Assembly: GCA_964511065.1 (NCBI GenBank)
Contig: CAZEEG010000005.1
Span: 23,417 to 87,416 of the forward strand
Reading direction: 5' to 3'
DNA length: 64,000 nt
Source: CALBRZ01 sp964511065
Lineage (GTDB): Bacteria; Planctomycetota; Planctomycetia; Pirellulales; S012-138
Shown: positions 9,901-17,619 of the stretch, one piece after another
Numbering within the stretch: the stretch's first letter is position 1
How the letters are laid out: the number at the start of each line of letters is the position of its first letter
Notes under the pieces: model-generated
The model's input: only the letters and a program-made list of their open reading frames with translations
Told to the model about the DNA's origin: nothing
Database searches by the model: none
Translations under genes and position numbers: made by a program

Positions 9901-10001
9901 AGGCCGCTGGCCAGGTGCAGGTCGGCGGCTTCTTCGGCCACGCGGGCGCCATCCAGGTCGTGGCCAGGATCGGCCGGGTAGATGTCAATTTCCCAAAGCA
10001 T
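6960..10001 (-). CDS. purL: Phosphoribosylformylglycinamidine synthase, fused PurS-PurL
   Basis: A 1013-residue ATP-dependent FGAM synthase of the purine pathway. Two PurS-like halves occupy residues 1-80 and 88-165 (the second with LPKPGVMDP). The PurL part begins ~170 with the catalytic WSEHCSHK at 228-235, then ETHNHPSAIEPYGGANTG, GRTGKDGLHG, DCGAGGLSSAVGEMG and a second lobe with GKDSLYNE and CHDLSDGGLAAA. The protein ends without a glutaminase domain, so a separate PurQ must supply ammonia; none is in the window. Its start overlaps the last 17 bases of tyrA, suggesting translational coupling. The ATG at 10001 is preceded by GGGAAAAG. Confidence 0.96.
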   Translation of the reverse strand: MLWEIDIYPADPGHDLDGARVAEEAADLHLASGLEVRSGRGYLVQGDLDQDAVERLAAQLLADGVAERTVVAPVGSAVLSDPPSPEFRHLVHVLPKPGVMDPVALSARRAIGDLGLSADEVRTFRKYWFPAMDRETLERLAGRILANDAIEQCVFGPLELTSLSLGGEYVFKLKTVKLAGRSDEELMQISRDGHLSLSLAEMKTIQAYYEKLGRDPTDIELETLAQTWSEHCSHKTLKGRIHYRDENGERQFENMLKETIFAATVQVRQNLGADDWCVSVFEDNAGIVRFDDEYNLVFKVETHNHPSAIEPYGGANTGLGGVIRDSLGTGLGARPICNTNVFCFAPPDFPPEELPRGVLHPRRVMRGVVAGVRDYGNRMGIPTVNGAICFDRRYLGNPLVYCGNVGIIPRDKSHKEPQPGDLIVVVGGRTGKDGLHGATFSSVELTHESETVSGGAVQIGNAITEKMVVDVVLQARDRGLFTAITDCGAGGLSSAVGEMGEKIGAEVHLERVPLKYAGLSYTEIWISEAQERMVLSVPPENWEAFSALCAAESVEATAIGTFVPTGRLNLLYDNYPVGELEMAFLHDGRPEVLREAVYEPPAVTEQPLPDKYSWDYTPELLAILGSLDVCSKEWVIRQYDHEVQGGSVVKPLVGIHNDGPSDAAVIRPVLGSPKAVVIGCGINPAYGDFDPYHMAAGAIDEAVRNCVAVGADPSRIAILDNFCWGNTERPEQLGSLVRAALACHDVAIALGTPFISGKDSLYNEFRPAEGGEPIAIPGTLLISAMGQMDDASQAVTMDFKRPGNFLYQLGWTREELAGSQFALTQSLPGGQVPKVDTELARRLFQALHQAITAEFVASCHDLSDGGLAAAAAESAFAGGLGARLFLAQVPHQIEPDLQSQQELKRLSEAWSGDPLHPLCACPQATSVLLFSESHSRFLCEVPEQHAEAFEALFADLPCSLIGEVLDEPRLQVVGIPAPVEDDAGPPTELSAPLVIDAELAALKEAWQAPLRWD

Positions 10002-10854
10002 CGCGTTTTTCTTTTCCCAGGATCAATTGTTCAAGGAGCCGGCCGTCATCGCCGTCTGCCAACGCGGCGCGAAACGCGGCCAGGTTGCGTTCAAAGTGTT
10101 CCAGCCCGTCGAGAAGCGCCTCCCGGTTGGCCAGCAGAATCTGCCGCCAAAGCTCGGGGTCGCCCGAGGCAACACGGGTGGTGTCGCGCAGGCCACCGGC
10201 GGAGAACTCCCACCAGGAGTCCGGGATTCCGGCGGACAGCACCGTTGCCAGCACGTGCGGCAAATGGCTCGTGGCGGCCAGTACTCGATCGTGCTCGGCC
10301 GGCGACATGATTCGGACGTTCGCCCCGACGGCTTCCCAGAGTGCGGTCGCCGCTTCTACCACGGCCGGGTCGGTGGCATCCTCGGGGGTAATCACCACCA
10401 CCCGGCCGGCAAACAGGTCGGTCACTGCATGTTGTGGTCCCGATTTCTCGCTGCCTGCCAGTGGGTGGCTGCCCACGAAGCGCACCTGCTGCGGGACAAG
10501 CGCCGCTTGCCTGGCGAGCTCGGCAACCTGGGTCACCACGGACTGCTTGACGCTGCCGGCATCGGTAATGAGGGTTTCCGGCGGCGCGGCCGCGGCCGCG
10601 CACACCACATCGTGGGCGATGCGTGAAACGGGCGTACACACGACCACGGCCGAAGCCTCGCGGACCGCCTGCTCCAGGTCGGTGGTGACTTCATCGACCG
10701 CGCCAACTGCGAGAGCAGCGTCCAGGCTGCTGGCGCGGCGGCCAATGCCGATCACTCGGGCTGCCAGTTTCCGCTGGCGCAGGGCCAAGCCGAGCGAACC
10801 TCCGATCAGGCCCACCCCCACGATGGCGACAGTATCCCAACTCGGTGACGACAC
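9985..10854 (-). CDS. tyrA: Prephenate dehydrogenase
   Basis: A 289-residue enzyme converting prephenate to 4-hydroxyphenylpyruvate with NAD(P)+ in tyrosine synthesis. The Rossmann motif GVGLIGGSLG occupies residues ~12-21, followed by a basic GIGRR segment at the end of strand 2. The family hallmark GSHPLAGSEKSG is at about 127-138. The C-terminal helical dimerisation domain is present. There is no fused ACT or chorismate mutase domain. Translation appears to begin at GTG 10854, only seven residues before the Rossmann strand, with no clear Shine-Dalgarno. It overlaps purL by 17 bases, so the two genes form a tight pair. Confidence 0.93.
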   Translation of the reverse strand: MSSPSWDTVAIVGVGLIGGSLGLALRQRKLAARVIGIGRRASSLDAALAVGAVDEVTTDLEQAVREASAVVVCTPVSRIAHDVVCAAAAAPPETLITDAGSVKQSVVTQVAELARQAALVPQQVRFVGSHPLAGSEKSGPQHAVTDLFAGRVVVITPEDATDPAVVEAATALWEAVGANVRIMSPAEHDRVLAATSHLPHVLATVLSAGIPDSWWEFSAGGLRDTTRVASGDPELWRQILLANREALLDGLEHFERNLAAFRAALADGDDGRLLEQLILGKEKRDALGN

Positions 10855-11190
10855 AGGCAGAACTTGCGTTGATAGCTAGCGCGGCGAGGTTTGTACGGCA
10901 TTGTAGCAGACCGCCATATTGCGGCGCAGGGGGTGGAGGGCGCGGGGTCAGCGCGATGGCTAGCGGCGGCCCGCCGCCACCCCGGCGTGCGGGTGAGTGC
11001 CCCCCGAAAAACCGCTCTTCGTGCGGCCGCAACAAATCGCTATTCTACGCCGCCCCCGCAGCAGCCTCGCGTTGCGAGCGCAGGCTGCGCGATGTTGTGT
11101 GGGTGGTCTCTTTGCCCGGCCTCTTGTCCCTTTTGCCGGTACGGGACGGGAAGCCTCGCGAGTTTTCGAACCTGGCGTGAGGAGATAACT
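10855..11190. other. Divergent intergenic region, tyrA / TIM-barrel gene
   Basis: About 336 bases separate two divergently transcribed genes. The sequence is GC-rich and has no credible ORF. A TATTCT at 11041-11046 with TTCGTG 17 bases upstream is only a weak promoter match. GAGGAGA at 11180-11186 is the ribosome-binding site of the downstream gene. Confidence 0.5.
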
Positions 11191-11943
11191 ATGTTTGTTG
11201 CCGCATCCACTGGCTGTTTTCCGCATCTGCCCCTGGATGCCGCCATCGATCGTTTGAACAGCTTGGAGTACAGCCGGGTTGAGATCGCCATCTGGGAGCG
11301 CGGCCATCAGTTGAAACCTTCGGAAGTGGCGGCCGACCTGGACCATGCCATTTACGTGTGCCGCGACACCCATCGGCTCACGCCGGTGGCTTACTACGTG
11401 GACATTGAACCGGGCGAGCAGTTCTTTCCGCACTTCTATGCCTGCTGCCGCCTGGCCAAGGCCACGAAGGTGGTGGCCCTGGTCGTCCGTGCCAGCGAAG
11501 TGGGAACACCCTTCAACGAAGAAGTTGAACGGCTGACTGAGATGGTGCGGCTGGCATCCGCCGAAGGCGTCCGCGTGTGTGTGAAGACCGAATCGGGCCG
11601 CATGACCCAGGACCCCGACGTGGCCCTGGTGCTGTGCAAACATATCCGCGGCCTGGGGGTTTCCCTCGATCCCAGCCATTTCATCTGCGGGCCGTACAAT
11701 GGCGCCCAGTACAACCAGCTCCTGCCGTACGTGTCGCACGTTCAGCTTCGCGATACCACGCCCGAGAAACTGCAAGTACGTGTCGGCCAAGGGCGGGTGG
11801 AATACGGCCGCCTGGTTGCCCAACTGGAGCAGTTCCAATACCAGCGGGCGCTGTGCGTCGACATCGTGGATGAGCCCGATTCGGGCATCGACCACCTGGC
11901 CGAGCTGCGCAAGATGCGGCTGCTGCTGGAAAGTATGCTGTAA
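11191..11943 (+). CDS. Sugar phosphate isomerase/epimerase-like TIM-barrel protein
   Basis: A 250-residue protein of the xylose-isomerase-like TIM-barrel (AP endonuclease 2) superfamily. Typical metal-site segments are visible: EIAIWE near the N-terminus, VCVKTESG about residue 130, SLDPSHF about 157, the HVQLRD strand at ~181, and a C-terminal CVDIVDE. A strong GAGGAGA ends 4 bases before the ATG at 11191 and decides the start against longer in-frame extensions. It converges on phoD across a strong shared terminator. Reaction unknown: the family includes sugar isomerases, epimerases, dehydratases and endonuclease IV. Confidence 0.75.
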   Translation: MFVAASTGCFPHLPLDAAIDRLNSLEYSRVEIAIWERGHQLKPSEVAADLDHAIYVCRDTHRLTPVAYYVDIEPGEQFFPHFYACCRLAKATKVVALVVRASEVGTPFNEEVERLTEMVRLASAEGVRVCVKTESGRMTQDPDVALVLCKHIRGLGVSLDPSHFICGPYNGAQYNQLLPYVSHVQLRDTTPEKLQVRVGQGRVEYGRLVAQLEQFQYQRALCVDIVDEPDSGIDHLAELRKMRLLLESML

Positions 11944-11996
11944 GGAGCGCCGGGTTTCGTCCCCGGTAGCGCTGAGCCAAAGTACACCAAACCAAC

Positions 11997-12035
11997 GAAG
12001 GCAGGGTGCCATGCCGCGCATGGCGCCCTGCCTTC
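11997..12035. terminator. Bidirectional intrinsic terminator
   Basis: A 17-bp stem pairs 11997-12013 with 12019-12035, one mismatch, around the loop CCGCG. The flanks are T-rich on the top strand (CTTCTTGC) and on the bottom strand (TTCGTTGGTTTGG). It sits between the converging TIM-barrel and phoD genes and probably serves both. Confidence 0.8.
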
Positions 12036-12108
12036 TTGCAATGCTTGCAGTTGGTGCCGGGCTGCGCCCCCAAAAAGGGGCCAGGCCTGCGAATGCTGGC
12101 AGGCGGCC

Positions 12109-13689
12109 TTATCCCAGGGCGGTTGCGCCGGGGCGGCCGCTTTCGACCACAAACGCGGAGCGCGTGATCAGCGGGGCGCCGGGCCGGTCGATGTACTCCA
12201 CCACTTGGTAATCGCTCTGCCACTGAGTGGGCGTCACCGTGCAGGAGACATAACCCCGCTCGCGGTTATAGAACCGCGTGAAGGGGTTGGCCGCCAGCAT
12301 CTTCTCAACCGGCTCCAGGTCGCGCGAGCCGTTCCCGCCGGAACTGATCGAAGTGCCAACGAACTCCGTTGCCACCACCGGATCGTCGTCGCGGTCGAAG
12401 TCCACCTTCAGGTCGTTCACCCAGTTGCTGTGGATATCGCCCGTGAGAACCACGGGATTGGTAATCTTGCGGGTGCCCAGGAAGTTGAGCAGTCGCTTGC
12501 GGGCGACCTCGTAGCCTGCCCATTGGTCCATGCTGAACCGCGGCAACTCGGGCGTGTTGCGATTGGCGCGGCCGACCATCACCTGCTGGGCCAGCACGTT
12601 CCACTGGGCGGGCGATTCGAGCAGGCTGGCCATCAACCATTGCTCCTGCTTGTCGCCCAGCATGGTGGCGCGCGGATCGAGCACCTGGTACTTGATGGCT
12701 TTCAGGCCATCGCCATTGGGCTGGTCGCTGCGGTATTGGCGCGTGTCGAGCATCTGAAACTCGGCCAACCGGCCGAACGGGATCGTGCGGTACAACTGCA
12801 TGTGCGGACCGCGCGGCAAGCTCCGCCGCCGCAGCGGCATGTGCTCGTAATACGCCTGGTAGGCGTTGGCCCGGCGAAGCAGGTATTCGTCCGGCGAAAC
12901 GTCCAGTTCCTCCGAAACATCGCCGGCGCAGTTGTTGTCGAACTCGTGATCGTCCCACACCACCAGCCAGGGGCAGAGTTGATGCGCAGCCTGGAGGTGC
13001 GGGTCGGTCTTGTACTGCGCGTGCCGATTGCGGTAGTCCTCCAGCGTGTAGAGCTCCGGCCCGTGGTGCTGGCGGACCTGGGTTTCGTTGCGGCCGTACT
13101 CGTAGATGTAGTCGCCCAGGTGGATGATCAGGTCGAGGTCTTCCTTCGCCATGTGCTCGTAGGCGGTGTACAGGCCGTGCTCGTAGTGCTGGCACGAGGC
13201 GAACGCGAACCGTAGCCGCTCGGCCAGCACGTGCCGCGGGGGCGTGGTCCGCAACCGGCCGATGGGACTGTCAGCATCGCCAATGCGGAAGCGGTACCAG
13301 TACCAGCGGTCGGGCTGAAGCCCTTTGATTTCGACATGGACCGAGTGCGCCAATGCCGGGGTGGCGAAGGCGGTGCCCCGCTGCACCACCTTCTGCATGT
13401 TGTCGTCTTCGGCAACTTCCCAATGGACCTCGTAAATTTCCGGGGGTACGCCGCCACCGTTGAGCGGTTCGGGAGCTAGCCGTGTCCAGATCACGGCGCC
13501 GCTGGGCCACGGATCGCCCGATGCCACCCCAAGTTGAAACGGATCGTTCGAGAACCGGGCCCGTGCCGTTGCGGCTTGGGCCATGGAAACCCCCAGCCAT
13601 GGCAAACTGGCCAGGGCAGCGCCAGAGAGAATGAACTCGCGCCGGGTCTGCTCCGATGGCAGCAGGTTCGTACCTCGTTTTGTCGTCAT
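12109..13689 (-). CDS. phoD: PhoD-family alkaline phosphatase/phosphodiesterase, Tat-exported
   Basis: A 526-residue secreted metallophosphatase releasing phosphate from phosphoesters. A twin-arginine signal RREFILSG begins at residue 16 and ends with SMAQAA, so folded export by Tat is expected. The PhoD N-terminal domain contains PFQLGVASGDP. The metallophosphatase core shows FAFASCQ, HLGDYIYEYG, VVWDDHEFDNN and, late, VLTGDIHSNW, supplying the Asp, Asn and His metal ligands of the family. I chose ATG at 13689; a GTG four codons upstream is in frame. It is not next to a phosphate regulator, and no Pho box could be identified. Confidence 0.92.
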   Translation of the reverse strand: MTTKRGTNLLPSEQTRREFILSGAALASLPWLGVSMAQAATARARFSNDPFQLGVASGDPWPSGAVIWTRLAPEPLNGGGVPPEIYEVHWEVAEDDNMQKVVQRGTAFATPALAHSVHVEIKGLQPDRWYWYRFRIGDADSPIGRLRTTPPRHVLAERLRFAFASCQHYEHGLYTAYEHMAKEDLDLIIHLGDYIYEYGRNETQVRQHHGPELYTLEDYRNRHAQYKTDPHLQAAHQLCPWLVVWDDHEFDNNCAGDVSEELDVSPDEYLLRRANAYQAYYEHMPLRRRSLPRGPHMQLYRTIPFGRLAEFQMLDTRQYRSDQPNGDGLKAIKYQVLDPRATMLGDKQEQWLMASLLESPAQWNVLAQQVMVGRANRNTPELPRFSMDQWAGYEVARKRLLNFLGTRKITNPVVLTGDIHSNWVNDLKVDFDRDDDPVVATEFVGTSISSGGNGSRDLEPVEKMLAANPFTRFYNRERGYVSCTVTPTQWQSDYQVVEYIDRPGAPLITRSAFVVESGRPGATALG

Positions 13690-13857
13690 GCCAACTCCCA
13701 CTCGCCGAAACCACGTAACCTCTTTGCCCTATCGCATCGCCCCCGGGGGGGCGAAACGCTAACAGCATAGGCCGCCGTCATGGCAAACTCCACCAGCATT
13801 TGATGGCGCCGCAGAGCCGTAGGTCCGGCTCTGCCGGACGCAAGACGGGTAGCATGG

Positions 13858-14067
13858 GGACTACACCGGGGCCCTAAAACGGGAGTTCTTTTGGGCGGAA
13901 GAAGTCCACCAGNNNNNNNNNNNNNNNNNNNNNNNNNNNNNNNNNNNNNNNNNNNNNNNNNNNNNNNNNNNNNNNNNNNNNNNNNNNNNNNNNNNNNNNN
14001 NNNNNNNNNNNNGGACTACACCGGGGCCCTAAAACGGGAGTTCTTTTGGGCGGAAGAAGTCCACCAG
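13858..14067. repeat. Scaffold gap with identical 55-bp flanks
   Basis: The 55 bases at 13858-13912 are repeated exactly at 14013-14067, separated by exactly 100 N (13913-14012). This is the signature of two contigs whose ends overlap but were scaffolded with a default gap. The surrounding non-coding stretch from the phoD start to the SixA-like stop is otherwise featureless, and the true distance is probably about 155 bases shorter than shown. Confidence 0.85.
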
Positions 14068-14523
14068 TCGCCCGGCCGCCGAGAGCTGCAGGTCCTGCCA
14101 GCGGGCGATCGGCAGCTCGATCACGGCCAGGCCCGCCGTGGGAAAGTGTTCCACCTCGCCGGTGAGGTGGGTCAGCAGCGATTCCAGACCTGGATTGTGC
14201 CCAATGACCATGACCCGATCCACCGGTTCATCGACGCCGCGCAGCGTGCCTACGTAAGCGTCGGGCGGAGCCAGGTACAGGTCGTCGCACAGCAGCGGTT
14301 CGCCTTCGTACTCGGCGGCCCTGCAAACCCTGTTGAGAGTTTGACGTGCCCGAACCGCCGTGGAGCAAAGGATCAATTCCGGCAGCAGATCGCGTTGCCG
14401 CAGCAGTTGGCCGATCCGGGGGGCGTCGCGTTTGCCCCGAGGGTTGAGCGGGCGCTCGTGATCGTCCAGCGACTCATCGTCCCAACTGCTCTTGGCGTGG
14501 CGAAGGAGGAGCAGGGTTTTCAT
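14029..14523 (-). CDS. SixA-like histidine phosphatase
   Basis: A 164-residue phosphoglycerate-mutase-fold phosphatase resembling SixA, which in other bacteria dephosphorylates phosphohistidine on signalling or PTS proteins. The catalytic LLRHAKSSWDD motif (RHG variant) is at residues 5-15, and the second catalytic His is in MVIGHNPG at about 108-115. The length fits SixA. ATG at 14523 is preferred; a GTG four codons upstream would add MDRS. The stop lies inside the 55-bp duplicated contig end but the ORF is complete. It lies 62 bases after the ROK kinase on the same strand, so co-transcription is likely. Physiological substrate unknown. Confidence 0.88.
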   Translation of the reverse strand: MKTLLLLRHAKSSWDDESLDDHERPLNPRGKRDAPRIGQLLRQRDLLPELILCSTAVRARQTLNRVCRAAEYEGEPLLCDDLYLAPPDAYVGTLRGVDEPVDRVMVIGHNPGLESLLTHLTGEVEHFPTAGLAVIELPIARWQDLQLSAAGRLVDFFRPKELPF

Positions 14524-14585
14524 GCTTCGATCCACGGGTCGGGCACGATCGGATCAGCCCACCTGGCGGCGGATCCCAGAACCGG

Positions 14586-15623
14586 CTATGCATTGGTCGC
14601 TTTACGCGCGGCTTGCCGCGCCAGCCCCGCGGCGCCGATATAGCCGGCATCGCCGCCCAGATGCGCGAAGTCGATGGTGGCGCGCTCGGCCACGACGGGA
14701 AACGCCCGTTCCTTGACTTCCTGAATGACGCGCTGGAGGAAGCGTTGGCCCAGCGGATCGTCGGCGCCGCCGAAGGTCATTGCACCGCCGAGCACCACGC
14801 CGGTGGGGTCGATCATGTGCAGCATGGTCACGATCCCGATACCCAGGTATCGAGCCGTTTCCATGATGATCTGTTCGGAGAAGTCGTCGCCGCGGTGGGC
14901 TTCTTCGGCCAGCATCAGCGGCGTAAGTTCTTCGCCGGCATCGACCCTGGCCAGGACACTGGTCTGCGGCCGTGCTTGCAGGGCTTCGTGCGTACGATGG
15001 ATCACCGCCGTCGCGCTGGCGTAGCCTTCCAGGTGGCCTTTCTTGCCACAGGGGCAGGTGCGGGCGTCTGGGTTCATGTCGATGATGACATGCCCCCCCT
15101 CAGCGCCGTGGCTGTTCTCGCCCTCGATCATGAAGTCGCCGATAATCACGCCGCAGCCAATGCCGGTCCCCAGCGTGAGCAGCATCATGCTGTGGAAATC
15201 GCGGCCGCGGCCCACCCAGTATTCGCCGTAGGCGGCCGCGTTGGCATCGTTGGCGAAGGTGACGGGAAACCCGCTGTACTCGGCCACCCGATCGCGGATG
15301 GGAAAGTTGAACCAGCCCGGCAGGTTGTGCGGCCGGATCAACATACCGGCAGGCACGTCCATGGTGCCTGGCGATCCGAGCCCTACCCCGGCGATCTGGT
15401 CGGGTTTCAGTCCGGCTTCGCCGATGACGCGATGCACGGCGTCGGCCATGCGGCGGGCGCCGTCGTCGGGACCGCGTTCGGTTTCGGTGGGAATGCTGAA
15501 GTGGCACAACGTGCGGCCGAGGTCATCGACCAGCCCTACCTTGATATTCGTCCCCCCCAGGTCGACCCCCACGAAATAGGGCGGCTGTGCTTCAGCGGCG
15601 GTAATGAAACTGGTGTGGGACAT
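14586..15623 (-). CDS. ROK-family glucokinase-like sugar kinase
   Basis: A 346-residue ATP-dependent sugar kinase of the ROK family, probably phosphorylating glucose. The phosphate-binding DLGGTNIK is at residues 21-28. The catalytic region shows FANDANAAAYGE and LTLGTGIGCG. The ROK zinc-like motif reads CPCGKKGHLEGYAS, with His where many members have the third Cys. ATG at 15623 was chosen because the upstream extension is Arg/Pro-rich and lies in the neighbouring gene. The start overlaps the end of the membrane-protein gene by 32 bases. Glucose specificity is inferred from family resemblance. Confidence 0.87.
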   Translation of the reverse strand: MSHTSFITAAEAQPPYFVGVDLGGTNIKVGLVDDLGRTLCHFSIPTETERGPDDGARRMADAVHRVIGEAGLKPDQIAGVGLGSPGTMDVPAGMLIRPHNLPGWFNFPIRDRVAEYSGFPVTFANDANAAAYGEYWVGRGRDFHSMMLLTLGTGIGCGVIIGDFMIEGENSHGAEGGHVIIDMNPDARTCPCGKKGHLEGYASATAVIHRTHEALQARPQTSVLARVDAGEELTPLMLAEEAHRGDDFSEQIIMETARYLGIGIVTMLHMIDPTGVVLGGAMTFGGADDPLGQRFLQRVIQEVKERAFPVVAERATIDFAHLGGDAGYIGAAGLARQAARKATNA

Positions 15624-16131
15624 ATCCAAACGAAGACATCGGCCAGGGATCCGCGGCGAGGGCGGCGCTGCCGCTCGCAAACGGCTGAGTATACGGCGTG
15701 GGTCCCAGGGGAGCAATCGACCCAGCCCCCGGTAACGGCGTCTCGATACCGCTGGGCCCTTCCACGGCCGCGTAAACCAAGAACGCCCCGAACAGCACCG
15801 CCACCACCGCCAATGCCCGAATCACTGCTTGCGGTTGGTCCGCCCACCACTCCGCAAACTGGGCCAACCGCAGGTAGCCCAAGGCTGCAACGGCAATCGC
15901 CGCTGCCATGGATGCCACGCCCAGCACCTGGAGGGTGCGAGGGAAGCGGCTTTCCGGCGCGGCAACCAACAGCACGCCCCCCAACGTCAGGCGAAAGCCG
16001 ATCGCCCAATACATGCCGGCGGGCGTGGCCCACAACGACTGCACGAATCGCACCAGCGCTGTCGGAGCGGCAACCCCGACAAACCCCAGGGCAATGATGA
16101 AGCAGCCAAAAATGGCAACGGCGATCAGCAT
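15592..16131 (-). CDS. Small polytopic membrane protein, unknown function
   Basis: A 179-residue protein with about four hydrophobic helices: residues 1-20 from MLIAVAIFG, ~38-60, ~68-90 and ~103-125. A Pro/Gly/Ser-rich tail of ~50 residues ends FHYRR. No enzymatic motif was recognised. GGGGGAAA lies upstream of the ATG at 16131, and residues upstream of it look non-coding. Its last 32 bases overlap the start of the glucokinase gene, which argues for translational coupling. The overlapping tail is low-complexity and could be poorly conserved. Confidence 0.65.
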   Translation of the reverse strand: MLIAVAIFGCFIIALGFVGVAAPTALVRFVQSLWATPAGMYWAIGFRLTLGGVLLVAAPESRFPRTLQVLGVASMAAAIAVAALGYLRLAQFAEWWADQPQAVIRALAVVAVLFGAFLVYAAVEGPSGIETPLPGAGSIAPLGPTPYTQPFASGSAALAADPWPMSSFGYVPHQFHYRR

Positions 16132-16413
16132 GGCGGTTTCCCCCGGCCTGTTTGGGCGTGTCGCACAGCGCAAGCGGAATCGCGCAGCGCAAGGCGCCAC
16201 AGGTGGCCCGTGGCCCAGGGAGTTCTGGTGCTGAAAGTTCCGTTCCAAACGGCTGAAAACCGCGCCGAGGACAGAGCACGCCTACCGGCTCGGCCCTGGA
16301 CCGTTTGGGCAGCACACCGCTGCCAGTTGGCCGGCCGGTTCCAGAGTCTTAGGCGGATGTCCCACGCGATCCGCGGTAGGTGCGCCCTTGTGTGTAGCCT
16401 GCGCGGTTTGCGG

Positions 16414-17358
16414 CTACTGCCGCTGCTTGGAGTACTTCAGCAGGCTGCGCAGGTGCAGCTCCACGCTTTCTGCCAGCTTGTTGGGGTTGTAGCCGCCTTC
16501 CAGCAGGCTCACGACCTTGCCCTCGCAGTGCTGCTGGGCCAATTGGCAAACAAACTCCGTCAGCTTGCCAAAATCCTCGGTTGTCAATCCGAGCGAGCCG
16601 ATGGGGTCGTCGCGGTGGGCGTCGAAACCGGCGCTGATCAGCACCAGTTGCGGCTTGATCTTCCCGGACAACGCTTCCAGCTTCGAGCGGAACTGGTCGA
16701 AGTACTTCTCGCGCGGCGTGCCGAACTCCGTCGGCACGTTGACCGTGGCGCCCAGGCCGTCGCCTGTCCCGGTTTCCGTGTCCTGGCCTGTGCCCGGGTA
16801 AAACGGCCAGCGGTGGATCGAGAAGAAGCCCACCGTGCCATCCTTCCAGAAGATGTCTTGGGTGCCGTTGCCGTGATGCACGTCCCAGTCCACGATCAGC
16901 ACGCGGTCCAGCCCCTGTTGCCGCGCGTAGCTCGCCGCAATCGCCACGTTGTTGAACAGGCAGAAACCCATCGCCTTGGCCGGCAGGGCGTGGTGGCCGG
17001 GCGGCCGAACCAGGCACAGTGCCGTGGTATCCTCGCCCGACATCACGCGGCGGACCGCATCGAGCGAAGCTCCCGCGGCCTGCAGGGCCACACGGTAAGA
17101 CGCCGGCGAAACGACCGTGTCGGGATCAAGCCGTTCACCGCCGCGGTTGGCTGCCTTCTCCACCTCCACGATGTAGTCGCGACCATGCACCAGCGATACC
17201 TGCTCCGCGGTGGCCGGCTTCCACTGCGGCCGAGTGCAGGCCTCAATGAGCTTCTGCTCCTGGAGCCGAGCAGTGATGTGCGTTAGCCGCCTGGAGTTCT
17301 CGGGATGCTGCCCGGTGTCGTGGTCCAGAAAACAAGGATCGGTGTAAAGCAACGTCAT
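16414..17358 (-). CDS. Histone deacetylase-family protein (AcuC/HDAC-like zinc amidohydrolase)
   Basis: A 314-residue zinc-dependent deacetylase of the arginase/deacetylase fold. Bacterial members act on acetyl-lysine, acetylpolyamines or acetoin-linked proteins. Visible landmarks are HPENSRRLTHI near residue 18, RPPGHHA (catalytic His pair) at ~135, GFCLFNNVA, and the metal-binding VDWDVHHGNGTQ at ~170, followed by SIHRWPFYPGTG. A downstream SAGFDAHRDDP supplies the third metal ligand, so the enzyme looks intact. It is the first gene of a minus-strand series leading to the membrane protein, ROK kinase and SixA-like phosphatase, with a 282-base gap to the next gene. Substrate cannot be assigned. 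Confidence 0.92.
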   Translation of the reverse strand: MTLLYTDPCFLDHDTGQHPENSRRLTHITARLQEQKLIEACTRPQWKPATAEQVSLVHGRDYIVEVEKAANRGGERLDPDTVVSPASYRVALQAAGASLDAVRRVMSGEDTTALCLVRPPGHHALPAKAMGFCLFNNVAIAASYARQQGLDRVLIVDWDVHHGNGTQDIFWKDGTVGFFSIHRWPFYPGTGQDTETGTGDGLGATVNVPTEFGTPREKYFDQFRSKLEALSGKIKPQLVLISAGFDAHRDDPIGSLGLTTEDFGKLTEFVCQLAQQHCEGKVVSLLEGGYNPNKLAESVELHLRSLLKYSKQRQ

Positions 17359-17619
17359 GGGTAGAGCCGTCAGCCTTAGGCAACGAACGGTGACAATCGG
17401 ACGTAAAACTCAGCCGTAAAACAATGCGCGGTAACCGCGGGCGGCAAAGTGGCAGTGCCGCGCTGCACGATCCGCGGCACCGTCTTGCACCCGATGTGGG
17501 GGGGGCGGCCAGGTAGGGACGCCTCCCCCTATCCTGGCCTATCATAGTGGCTTGGCGTATCCTGGTCGAACTTCGTTCACGCCACCCTTGCACGCTCTGC
17601 CAGTTGCGATGGGACCATC

